Source: Aquella oligotrophica (GTDB taxonomy: Bacteria > Pseudomonadota > Gammaproteobacteria > Burkholderiales > UBA11063). Taken from it: a DNA stretch of 64,000 nucleotides. The stretch's first letter is position 1; every line of letters starts with the position of its first letter. The translations under genes were made by a program, and so were the position numbers. The DNA is taken from positions 1,612,001 to 1,676,000 of the forward strand of contig NZ_CP024847.1 of the NCBI RefSeq assembly GCF_002892535.1, read 5' to 3'. The notes under the pieces were generated by a model, which had not been told where the DNA came from, ran no database searches, and saw nothing but the letters and a program-made list of their open reading frames with translations. Below are positions 1-7,614 of the stretch, in pieces.

Positions 1-104
1 GCGATATTCATAAACTTCTCCAAAAAAACAAAATAATTTTGAAATACAAACTCAATAATCTACTTATTAATATAAAATCTTACAATCAACACCAAAGCAA
101 TTTA

Positions 105-755
105 TTATTTCATACCCAATGCTGGAAATGCTGATGCAACTCCCTGAAGAATAAACTGCACGCCTAATGCCAAAGTAAATAATCCAACAACTTTAATCAG
201 GACGTTCATTCCAAGTTTACCAAGTAAATCAAGTAACCGCGTTGAATATCTAAAAATCACATAAATCATTACAGTTGAAACCAATATAGCCAAGATCAGC
301 ATAGCTAGAGCATACCAATCACGACCAATTTCATCTGCGAAAATAATAATTGTCGAAATAGTACCAGCACCAGTAGTCAGAGGGATTGCAACAGGTATGA
401 TTACCTGAGGAATTATTTTTGAATACGAGTCAGGATGATGGTTTATCTTATCATTGGTATCTAGTGGCTGAGAATTAAGCATATTCATTCCTGAAACACC
501 TAATAAAACCCCTCCAGCAATACGGAATGCTTCAATTGAAATACCAAAAAACTCTAAAATTCCCTGTCCAGCAATTAAGGCTGTCATCATCACAATAAGT
601 GAAGTGAGTGTAGCAATCTTGCATAGTCTATGCTGCTGACGAAGAGATAACCCTCGACATATTTGCAAAAAAGGTCCAATGGCTGGGAAATTATTGGCAA
701 CAGCAAAAATTCCAATAAGAAAATGCTGAAACGTTAGATTATAATTAATTTGCAT
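105..755 (-). CDS. MarC family (UPF0056) integral membrane protein
   Basis: Protein of 216 residues with about six hydrophobic segments. The N-terminal stretch around residues 20-36 (NNFPAIGPFLQICRGLS) corresponds to the conserved family region near the first membrane helix. A second glycine-rich block, IPLTTGAGTIST, lies near residues 125-136. The biochemical role of the MarC family is unknown, and the old link to multiple antibiotic resistance is not supported. It is the last gene of the minus-strand run and starts 3 nt after rpe stops, so co-transcription is likely. The family assignment is confident; the function is open. Confidence 0.85.
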   Translation of the reverse strand: MQINYNLTFQHFLIGIFAVANNFPAIGPFLQICRGLSLRQQHRLCKIATLTSLIVMMTALIAGQGILEFFGISIEAFRIAGGVLLGVSGMNMLNSQPLDTNDKINHHPDSYSKIIPQVIIPVAIPLTTGAGTISTIIIFADEIGRDWYALAMLILAILVSTVMIYVIFRYSTRLLDLLGKLGMNVLIKVVGLFTLALGVQFILQGVASAFPALGMK

Positions 756-758
756 TTT

Positions 759-1427
759 TTATTTTCTTAACTGATTTTTCATTTCAGTAATAACTTTAGC
801 ATAATCCGGACTATTAAATATTGCGCTACCTGCGACAAAAGCATTTGCTCCGGCTGTACCTATTTCAGCAATATTATCAATTTTAACACCGCCATCAACT
901 TCAAGTATTATATCTCTTCCAGTTTTATTCAGATATATACGTGTATCCTTGATTTTATCCAAAATTGAAGGAATAAAAGCCTGCCCACCAAAGCCCGGAT
1001 TTACAGACATTAATAAAACCAGATCAAGTTTATCAATAACATAATCAAGATAACTTAATGGTGTTGCAGGATTAAGAACTAGCCCCGCTTTAAGTCCAAA
1101 GCTTTTTATAAGACTCAAGCTGCGATCTACGTGTAAACTAGCTTCAGGGTGAAAAGTAATAATATCCGCACCAGCTTTGGCAAACTCTTCAATCATGCTA
1201 TCAACCGGGCTAACCATAAGGTGCACATCAATCGGAGTATCTTTGCAATAGGGTTTAATTGCCTTACATACCATCGGTCCAATAGTCAAATTTGGCACAT
1301 AATGATTATCCATTACATCAAAATGAATCCAGTCCGCACCAGCATCAATAACGTTAGTAATTTCTTCACCAAGTTTGGCAAAATCTGCAGATAAAATACT
1401 GGGAGCAATGATGTTATGATGTTGCAT
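759..1427 (-). CDS. rpe: Ribulose-phosphate 3-epimerase
   Basis: Interconverts ribulose 5-phosphate and xylulose 5-phosphate in the pentose phosphate pathway. The length, 222 aa, is normal for this TIM-barrel family. Visible signatures are [13 protein letters not shown] near the N-terminus, [34 protein letters not shown] and the phosphate-binding VDGGV loop. Together they supply the metal-binding His/Asp residues. It lies between a nudix gene (9 nt gap) and marC (3 nt gap) in the run that begins with the PTS genes. That placement fits a carbon-metabolism operon with zwf next door. Confidence 0.96.
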   Translation of the reverse strand: MQHHNIIAPSILSADFAKLGEEITNVIDAGADWIHFDVMDNHYVPNLTIGPMVCKAIKPYCKDTPIDVHLMVSPVDSMIEEFAKAGADIITFHPEASLHVDRSLSLIKSFGLKAGLVLNPATPLSYLDYVIDKLDLVLLMSVNPGFGGQAFIPSILDKIKDTRIYLNKTGRDIILEVDGGVKIDNIAEIGTAGANAFVAGSAIFNSPDYAKVITEMKNQLRK

Positions 1428-1436
1428 ATGAACCTT

Positions 1437-1919
1437 TTAAATTAAATAACGATAATACAGTGAAAATTTATAGAGTATATGAGCAGTTAGACCCCAGATA
1501 ATATCTTCTTCGAAAGTTATCAGCTTATTATGCTTAATATTCGGGTATTTGGGGTTAACCTTAAACTTTTCCGGTTGAAGATTACTAAGCGGTAGCATAA
1601 TCAGTTTTTCTACTTCATCTGGGTTAAAACCAGCTACTTTACCAGACAAACTTGCCACTACTGGATAAACTACTTGGCTTGAAACAATGCTACATTCGGG
1701 CAACATACAAAGCTTGGCTTCTATATTACCACTAAAATTAACTTCTTCATTGAATTCACGCAACGCGGTCAAAACCATATCACGATTATCTGTTATTTCC
1801 GATTGTCCACCAGGCAGACAAATATGTCCGGTAAAAGATTTAAGGCTTGCTGCACGCTTAGTAAGGATAATATTTGAATCTATTATTCCCAATAATACGG
1901 CAGCAGGTTCTCTTAACAT
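1437..1919 (-). CDS. NUDIX hydrolase, CoA pyrophosphatase (NudL) type
   Basis: A 160-aa NUDIX-fold protein. The UPF0035-type motif that marks CoA diphosphatases is visible as LTKRAASLKSFTGHICLPGG, followed by the helix with REFNEEV. The nudix box is degenerate at its first glutamate, as also seen in E. coli NudL. The likely reaction is hydrolysis of CoA or acyl-CoA to 3',5'-ADP and phosphopantetheine; exact substrate is inferred. The ATG shares one base with the ctpA stop codon, so translation is probably coupled. Confidence 0.82.
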   Translation of the reverse strand: MLREPAAVLLGIIDSNIILTKRAASLKSFTGHICLPGGQSEITDNRDMVLTALREFNEEVNFSGNIEAKLCMLPECSIVSSQVVYPVVASLSGKVAGFNPDEVEKLIMLPLSNLQPEKFKVNPKYPNIKHNKLITFEEDIIWGLTAHILYKFSLYYRYLI

Positions 1920-3421
1920 TATTTTGTTTTTTTGCTGGAAGATTGTGCTGTTGCAGAGGCTGGAAGCGGCTTACCTTCAAGGATATTCAGCGCCCACATT
2001 AACTGGAAGTCATCATTTAAGTTGACCTGAGCCTGACTCTGATCAACAACTTTAGGTTGCTGCTTCAATTTCGCATTCATCTTAGCTTTAAGCTCAGCTT
2101 GGGTAGCAATTTGCTTTGTTGGGCGGATTACTGGTACCGACGAGTCTGTCTTAGCAGACTTAGTTTTACCATTATCAAGAGGATTATCAATATGTTTATC
2201 CAAACTAGCCTCTGACATATCCCAGCTTTTAAAAAGATCATCATATTCACTTTGAATAATAATATCTGGCTTGATGCCTTCAGCCTGAATTGAACGCCCT
2301 TTTGGCGTATAGTATAACGCAGTAGTAAGCTTAACAGCAGTATCGCTTGATAATGGAATTACTGTTTGTACTGAACCTTTACCAAAGGTTTTGGTGCCGA
2401 GAATTTTTGCACGCTTATAGTCTTGTAATGCTCCGGATACGATTTCAGACGCAGATGCAGTCCCCTGATTAACCAATACAACCATTGGTAGTGTCTTAAA
2501 TACTGGTGGAACCGAATTTAACTTGGCTTCTTGAGTACCATCGATATCATAATCCGCAGGTTTTGCAAAAAATTTCTGCCTTGAGCTAGGTAAGCGTCCA
2601 TCAGTATAAACAACAAGACTATCTTTTGGTAAAAATACCCCTGATACCCCAACTGCTGACTGCAATAGCCCACCTGGATCATCCCTTAAGTCTAGAACTA
2701 TTCCTTTAAGGTTTGGATCTGCCTTATATAACTTATTCAAGGTATTAGCTAGTTCATTGGTAGTATCCGCCTGAAAATTAGTAATTCTTACATAACCATA
2801 ATCAGGAGCTAGCATTGCTGACTTAACACTCTTAATCTGGATATTGGCTCGGGTAATAGTAAAACTAAGTGGCTTCAATTCACTTGCGCGAACAACACTT
2901 AATCTAACTTTAGTTCCTGCCTTACCACGCATACGTTTAATCGCATCATCCAGTGATAGTCCAGAAACTGGTGTATCATCAATTTTTACAATCAAATCAC
3001 CACTTTTTATTCCGGCAACATATGCTGGAGTACCATAAATCGGTGCTACAACTTTAACCCCATCACCTTTATCGCGACTAACTTCAATACCAAGACCAGC
3101 AAATGAGCCAGCAGTCATTTCAGATAGTTGTTTAAAATCTTCAGCATCCAGATAGTCGGAATGAGGGTCCAAATTACTCAGCATGCCATTAATAGCACCT
3201 TTCATTAGTTTAGTGTCAGTAACACTTTCTACGTAATAGTTTTTGGCAATTGCATATACTCTAGCAAAGTTATTTACTTCATCAACAGGAATTGAGCCAG
3301 CCCTGCCACTAGACATTGGATAAGCATCACCATTATCATCCGCAGTAGCATAAATACTTATAGTTAAAAGTGAACCGCATACTGCTCCTAATACAAACTT
3401 ACTAATAGTTTTTAATTTCAT
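1919..3421 (-). CDS. Carboxy-terminal processing serine protease, S41 family
   Basis: A 500-aa periplasmic protease of the CtpA/Prc family. An N-terminal signal/anchor (residues 1-27) is followed by a short helical region, a PDZ domain (about 105-190) and the S41 core. The catalytic pair is Ser323 in TASASEIVSG and Lys348 in TFGKGSVQ, 25 residues apart as in Tsp. A Lys/Gln-rich low-complexity tail (about 410-500) may bind a lipoprotein adaptor or the wall; that is a guess. It sits 14 nt after ptsI, and such proteases trim periplasmic or envelope proteins. Confidence 0.92.
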   Translation of the reverse strand: MKLKTISKFVLGAVCGSLLTISIYATADDNGDAYPMSSGRAGSIPVDEVNNFARVYAIAKNYYVESVTDTKLMKGAINGMLSNLDPHSDYLDAEDFKQLSEMTAGSFAGLGIEVSRDKGDGVKVVAPIYGTPAYVAGIKSGDLIVKIDDTPVSGLSLDDAIKRMRGKAGTKVRLSVVRASELKPLSFTITRANIQIKSVKSAMLAPDYGYVRITNFQADTTNELANTLNKLYKADPNLKGIVLDLRDDPGGLLQSAVGVSGVFLPKDSLVVYTDGRLPSSRQKFFAKPADYDIDGTQEAKLNSVPPVFKTLPMVVLVNQGTASASEIVSGALQDYKRAKILGTKTFGKGSVQTVIPLSSDTAVKLTTALYYTPKGRSIQAEGIKPDIIIQSEYDDLFKSWDMSEASLDKHIDNPLDNGKTKSAKTDSSVPVIRPTKQIATQAELKAKMNAKLKQQPKVVDQSQAQVNLNDDFQLMWALNILEGKPLPASATAQSSSKKTK

Positions 3422-3435
3422 ATTCTTTTAAGTCT

Positions 3436-5181
3436 TTAAAATGTGTCAACGTCTTCGTTTAGTTTATCAATTAATTCATAAATTTTCTCACGATTTTCTG
3501 TTCGGAGGATTTTATTTACAATCGGTGTTATTTCATTAATATCGGTACTTAGGATAATCTTTTTAATGCTAAGTATATTTGCCGAATACATTGAAAATTT
3601 GCGTAATCCCATTCCTAGCAAAAGTCTAGTAAGTTTTGGATTACCAGCCATTTCACCACAAATTGAAATCATTTTACCTGCCTTATTGGTGTTCGAGATC
3701 ACGTGTCCAATTGTGCTAATCACCGCAGGATGTAATGGGTCATATAAATAACCCACTGATTCATCATTCCGATCAATTGCCAGCAAATACTGGATCAAAT
3801 CATTGGTTCCAATTGAAACAAAATCAACCAGATTAAGGATGCTTTTAATAGCAATAGCAGCAGAAGGAATCTCTATCATTGCTCCAACTGCGATCCCCTC
3901 GTCAAATGGAATTCCTTCTTCGCGTAATTCATTCTTTGCATGCTCAAGCTGAGTAATTGCCTGCTTAAGCTCCCAAGCGGATGAAATCATTGGAAATAAA
4001 ACCTGTATTTTACCATAGAATGAAGCACGTAAAATTGCTCTTAGCTGAGTTCGAAAAAACCCCTGTTCGGCAAGAAGTAGCCGGATACCTGTTAGTCCCA
4101 AAGCAGGATTTTCAGATTCACCATGTGTTGAATTCCAGATTGGATTTTTATCTGCACCTAAATCCGCGGTTCTAATCGTTACTGGCTTTTTTTTCATTTC
4201 ACGAACAACGCGGCTATAAGCTTCAAACTGCTCATCTTCACTAGCTAAATTATTTTCACGCTGTAAAAACAGAAATTCGCTACGAAATAAGCCTATCCCA
4301 GCCGCATTGTTGTATTTAACTTCTTCAACATCGCTATCAATTTCAATATTTGCCAATATTTCAACTTTAGTCCCATCTTTGGTTAAAGTCTCTTCTTTCC
4401 TGATCGCTTTTAGCTTTTGACGGGATTCCTGCCACTCTTTTTTACGCTTGCGATATTCATTTAGTACCAGATTATCCGGATTAATGATTACAACGCCCTG
4501 AATACCATCAACAATAATGATCTCATCATCTCGAACTAGCTGGCGCGCTTCGGCAACCCCAACTACTGACGGAATGTCTAGATTACGTCCAATAATAGCC
4601 GTATGAGAAGTTAGACTTCCCAAATCATTGACAAAACCAGCAAAATTCGATTCCTTAAATTGCACCAGATCAGCAGGAGAAAGATCCCGAGTTACAAGAA
4701 TCCCATGTTCTTCACGCCCTTGACTTTGCCAGTCAAACTTATTACCTTCAAGATTTTTGAAAATACGTTCCAGAACTTGTATTACATCATTTTTGCGCTC
4801 TTTTAGATAAGCATCTTCCATCTCATCAAACTGACTCGAAAGAAACTCTGCCTGCAACTTAATCGCCCATTCAGCATTGCAGGATTCGCGCTTAAGAATT
4901 TCTATTGGTGCTTGAGCTATCTGAGAGTCACCCAACATCATAATATTTAATGATAGGAATGCACCCAATTCAGCTGGTGCACCAATGGGAATTGTACCGC
5001 GAATCTGCTCCAATTCCTTACGAGTATTGCGCAATGCTTCTTCAAAGCGGCTAACCTCCGCATTTATTTCGGATTCTTCTAGCGTATGCTGAATTGCATC
5101 ATCAATGCTTTTATCAAGAATGTATGCCTGTCCAATTGCAATACCGCCACCTAGCCCAATTCCATGTAAAGCAATACTCAT
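3436..5181 (-). CDS. ptsI: PEP-protein phosphotransferase, Enzyme I
   Basis: A 581-aa Enzyme I of normal length. It autophosphorylates from PEP and passes the phosphate to HPr. The phosphorylated histidine is His193 in GSLTSHTAIIGRN. The C-terminal PEP-binding barrel contains SIGTNDLIQYLLAIDRN and the active-site cysteine in ISICGEMAGN. It is followed by ctpA and preceded, 10 nt away, by ptsH. With HPr and EIIA-Man it forms a stand-alone phosphorelay, beside a second EI fused inside NagF, so the genome has at least two Enzymes I. Confidence 0.96.
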   Translation of the reverse strand: MSIALHGIGLGGGIAIGQAYILDKSIDDAIQHTLEESEINAEVSRFEEALRNTRKELEQIRGTIPIGAPAELGAFLSLNIMMLGDSQIAQAPIEILKRESCNAEWAIKLQAEFLSSQFDEMEDAYLKERKNDVIQVLERIFKNLEGNKFDWQSQGREEHGILVTRDLSPADLVQFKESNFAGFVNDLGSLTSHTAIIGRNLDIPSVVGVAEARQLVRDDEIIIVDGIQGVVIINPDNLVLNEYRKRKKEWQESRQKLKAIRKEETLTKDGTKVEILANIEIDSDVEEVKYNNAAGIGLFRSEFLFLQRENNLASEDEQFEAYSRVVREMKKKPVTIRTADLGADKNPIWNSTHGESENPALGLTGIRLLLAEQGFFRTQLRAILRASFYGKIQVLFPMISSAWELKQAITQLEHAKNELREEGIPFDEGIAVGAMIEIPSAAIAIKSILNLVDFVSIGTNDLIQYLLAIDRNDESVGYLYDPLHPAVISTIGHVISNTNKAGKMISICGEMAGNPKLTRLLLGMGLRKFSMYSANILSIKKIILSTDINEITPIVNKILRTENREKIYELIDKLNEDVDTF

Positions 5182-5191
5182 TAACTAACCT

Positions 5192-5461
5192 TTACTCATT
5201 TTCACCGAAACGATCAGTAAAAAGCTGACAAATCTCTTCAAGAGCAGATTCTTCATCTTCACCACTACAGATAATACTAATCTGACTACCTTTAGATGCT
5301 GCCAACATCATTAGTGACATGATACTTTTTGCATTTGCTTTTCTTCCATTTCGTTCGATAAAGATCTCGGATCTGAAGGTATTTGCCAGCTGCACCAGCT
5401 TCGAGGATGCACGAGCATGCAAACCAAGCTTGTTTACTACTTCAATTTCTTTACTTATCAT
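5192..5461 (-). CDS. ptsH: HPr phosphocarrier protein
   Basis: An 89-aa HPr. His15 in GLHARASSKLVQ is the phospho-acceptor from Enzyme I, and Ser46 in AKSIMSLMMLAA is the regulatory site position. The gene abuts EIIA-Man with no intergenic base and precedes ptsI by 10 nt. This order (EIIA-Man, HPr, EI) is the one found in betaproteobacteria, where the set often has a regulatory role. Whether it also feeds NagE in competition with the NagF HPr domain cannot be read from sequence. Confidence 0.95.
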   Translation of the reverse strand: MISKEIEVVNKLGLHARASSKLVQLANTFRSEIFIERNGRKANAKSIMSLMMLAASKGSQISIICSGEDEESALEEICQLFTDRFGENE

Positions 5462-5857
5462 TTATCTACTTTCCGAAATATGAACTATTCCATTTACTCC
5501 ACCATCAATTGATTTACTAACACAGTCAGCAAGAGTTCCTTTGGAATATGATATTGCCCGGATCAACATTGGCAGATTTAATCCGGTGATTAACTCAACT
5601 TTGCCAGACTTAATAAGCTTACTGGCAATATTACTGGGAGTAGCACCAAATACATCTGTGAGAATCAGAACTCCTTCTGCATTTGATAACTGCATCTTTA
5701 CTATTTCTTGGGCTCGGGCAAGAATACTTTCGGTAGATTCAGCTTTTTTTACTGGCAAAACCACTAGATTCTCAACCCTTTTATTTATAATATGCTCAAT
5801 ACAGTAAGCAAAACTATTGGCTATTTCTGCATGAGATATGATCAGAATATTTATCAT
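5462..5857 (-). CDS. PTS EIIA component, mannose/fructose (ManX-like) family
   Basis: A 131-aa single-domain EIIA of the mannose family. The phospho-histidine is His9 in ILIISHAEIA. The block VLILTDVFGATPSNIA around residues 83-98 is the conserved loop of EIIA-Man. No IIB, IIC or IID partner of the mannose class is in the window, so it is likely a regulatory or incomplete-PTS EIIA, as in many betaproteobacteria. The gene starts 11 nt after nagE ends and directly adjoins ptsH. Confidence 0.88.
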   Translation of the reverse strand: MINILIISHAEIANSFAYCIEHIINKRVENLVVLPVKKAESTESILARAQEIVKMQLSNAEGVLILTDVFGATPSNIASKLIKSGKVELITGLNLPMLIRAISYSKGTLADCVSKSIDGGVNGIVHISESR

Positions 5858-5868
5858 ATAATCTATTG

Positions 5869-7593
5869 TTAACTAATTAATCTGGTAATGCCTTCAGCTA
5901 CAAATTTAGCATTATTAGTCAGATATAACTGTTTAATATTTTTGTTAATATAAATGACTTGAGTGACACCAAGCTCATTTAATCGTGACTCGTTTACCAA
6001 AGCTTCATCTTTAAATTCAATGCGTACTCGGGTAATTGCCTGTAGCGCAGATGATTTTACATTATCTTTGCCACCAAGTGCAGCAATAATTTCCTTACAA
6101 TCAATCAAGTTTTGGTTTTGTATTTCGGTTGTTGTAGTTAATTTTTCCTGCTCTATGCTTCGTGCAACTGGCGAGTCTGCTTCCTTAGCTATAATAGTTT
6201 TAGGTAATGATGGCAATACTTCTCGGATTTTACTTGCAATGATTTCTGCCTGTGGTCCTAAAATAATTTGTGCAGAATCTGGTCCTGGCGTAACAAAACC
6301 TTTTGCTCCTAGAGCTTTTAGTGCTGGTTTGTTAATTATTGATGAATCCTGTACTTTAAGTCGTAAGCGAGTGGTACATGCATCAACCACAATCAGATTT
6401 CCAGCTCCACCTAAAGCATTCACAAATTGTACTTCTGTACTTTCATCGCTAGCAATAAAAGTGGCAACATCGTTACCTTCTTCTGCTATTTCACGGCCAA
6501 TAGTTGCCAGATTGAATTTTTTAATGAAAAATACTGCTAAAGTATAGTATAGGATAAACATTATAATACCAATAGCTAGGGCATATAATGGGTTAGCTGC
6601 TAATTTAAAGAATAAGACATAATCAATTGCACCTGCGGAAAACGAAAAGCCAAGTCTCACATGTAGGATATACATTAGAGCCATTGATACTCCAGTTAGT
6701 AGTGCATGTATTACATACAATACAGGTGCCAAAAATACAAATGAGTATTCAATTGGCTCGGTAACACCAGTTAAGAATGAGGTTAATGCCATAGATAATA
6801 ATAGTCCGGCAACAGCTTTTTTATTTTCTTTAAATGCAGTTGTATACATTGCAAGACAGATAGCTGGTAAACCAAACATCATTATCGGGAAGAAACCAGC
6901 CATAAAGTAACCAGCAGTTGGATCTCCAGCCATGAATCTCGCAATATCACCATGAACGATTTGCCCTTGCGTGTTGGTAAAATCACCTAATTGAAACCAG
7001 AATAAGCTATTTAAAACATGATGTAGGCCAGTAACCAAAAAAATCCGGTTTAGCGTACCAAAAAGGAATAAACCTAAACTTCCAGATTCAGACATCCACA
7101 AGCTAAAAGTGTGTAATCCATTCTGAATTGGTGGCCAGATATAGCCAAGTATAATCCCTAATACAACCGCTAGGACACCCGTAATAATTGGCACAAAGCG
7201 CTTTCCACCAAAAAAAGCAAGGAATTCAGGTGTTTTAAAGTCTTTGAATTTATTATACATTGCCCCAGCAAGTGAACCAATCAAAATTCCACCTAATACT
7301 CCAGTATCAATATCCTTATTGATTACTTTTAGCATGGCTACCAAAATCAAATAGCCTACCGCACCAGCAAGACTTGAAGCACCGTGATTATCTTTGGCAA
7401 ATCCAACCGCGACGCCAATTGCAAATAGTAATGGTAAATTAGCAAAAATGGCGTTACCAGCATCGGCAATTGCCTGAATATTAAGCAAATCTGGCTGCCC
7501 AAAGCGTAATAATAATCCGGCAACCGGAAGCATAGCTATTGGCAACATCAATGCGCGTCCAAGAGCCTGAACTGAACTAAATTTAAATTTCAT
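5869..7593 (-). CDS. nagE: PTS sugar permease IICB, NagE/glucose class, with extra IIB-like domain
   Basis: A 574-aa transporter: a IIC membrane domain (about 1-365), a IIB domain (about 388-460) with phospho-Cys406 in VVDACTTRLRLK, and a second IIB-like domain (about 500-574). In the last domain the Cys position is Ala519 (ALQAITRVRIEF), so it cannot carry phosphate. The IIC shows TGLHHVLNSLFWF and GVTEPIEYSF, typical of the glucose/GlcNAc superfamily. No IIA is attached; the IIA is in the upstream gene nagF, 21 nt away. The name NagE is by family. The zwf neighbour would equally suit glucose, and no nagA or nagB is present. Confidence 0.88.
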   Translation of the reverse strand: MKFKFSSVQALGRALMLPIAMLPVAGLLLRFGQPDLLNIQAIADAGNAIFANLPLLFAIGVAVGFAKDNHGASSLAGAVGYLILVAMLKVINKDIDTGVLGGILIGSLAGAMYNKFKDFKTPEFLAFFGGKRFVPIITGVLAVVLGIILGYIWPPIQNGLHTFSLWMSESGSLGLFLFGTLNRIFLVTGLHHVLNSLFWFQLGDFTNTQGQIVHGDIARFMAGDPTAGYFMAGFFPIMMFGLPAICLAMYTTAFKENKKAVAGLLLSMALTSFLTGVTEPIEYSFVFLAPVLYVIHALLTGVSMALMYILHVRLGFSFSAGAIDYVLFFKLAANPLYALAIGIIMFILYYTLAVFFIKKFNLATIGREIAEEGNDVATFIASDESTEVQFVNALGGAGNLIVVDACTTRLRLKVQDSSIINKPALKALGAKGFVTPGPDSAQIILGPQAEIIASKIREVLPSLPKTIIAKEADSPVARSIEQEKLTTTTEIQNQNLIDCKEIIAALGGKDNVKSSALQAITRVRIEFKDEALVNESRLNELGVTQVIYINKNIKQLYLTNNAKFVAEGITRLIS

Positions 7594-7614
7594 TATTAAC
7601 CCTTCTGGTTGGAA

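Noticed and set aside
5963-6547. 194-codon plus-strand ORF opposite nagE
   Set aside because: It is an exact shadow of the conserved IIB domains, with no SD and no recognisable protein pattern.
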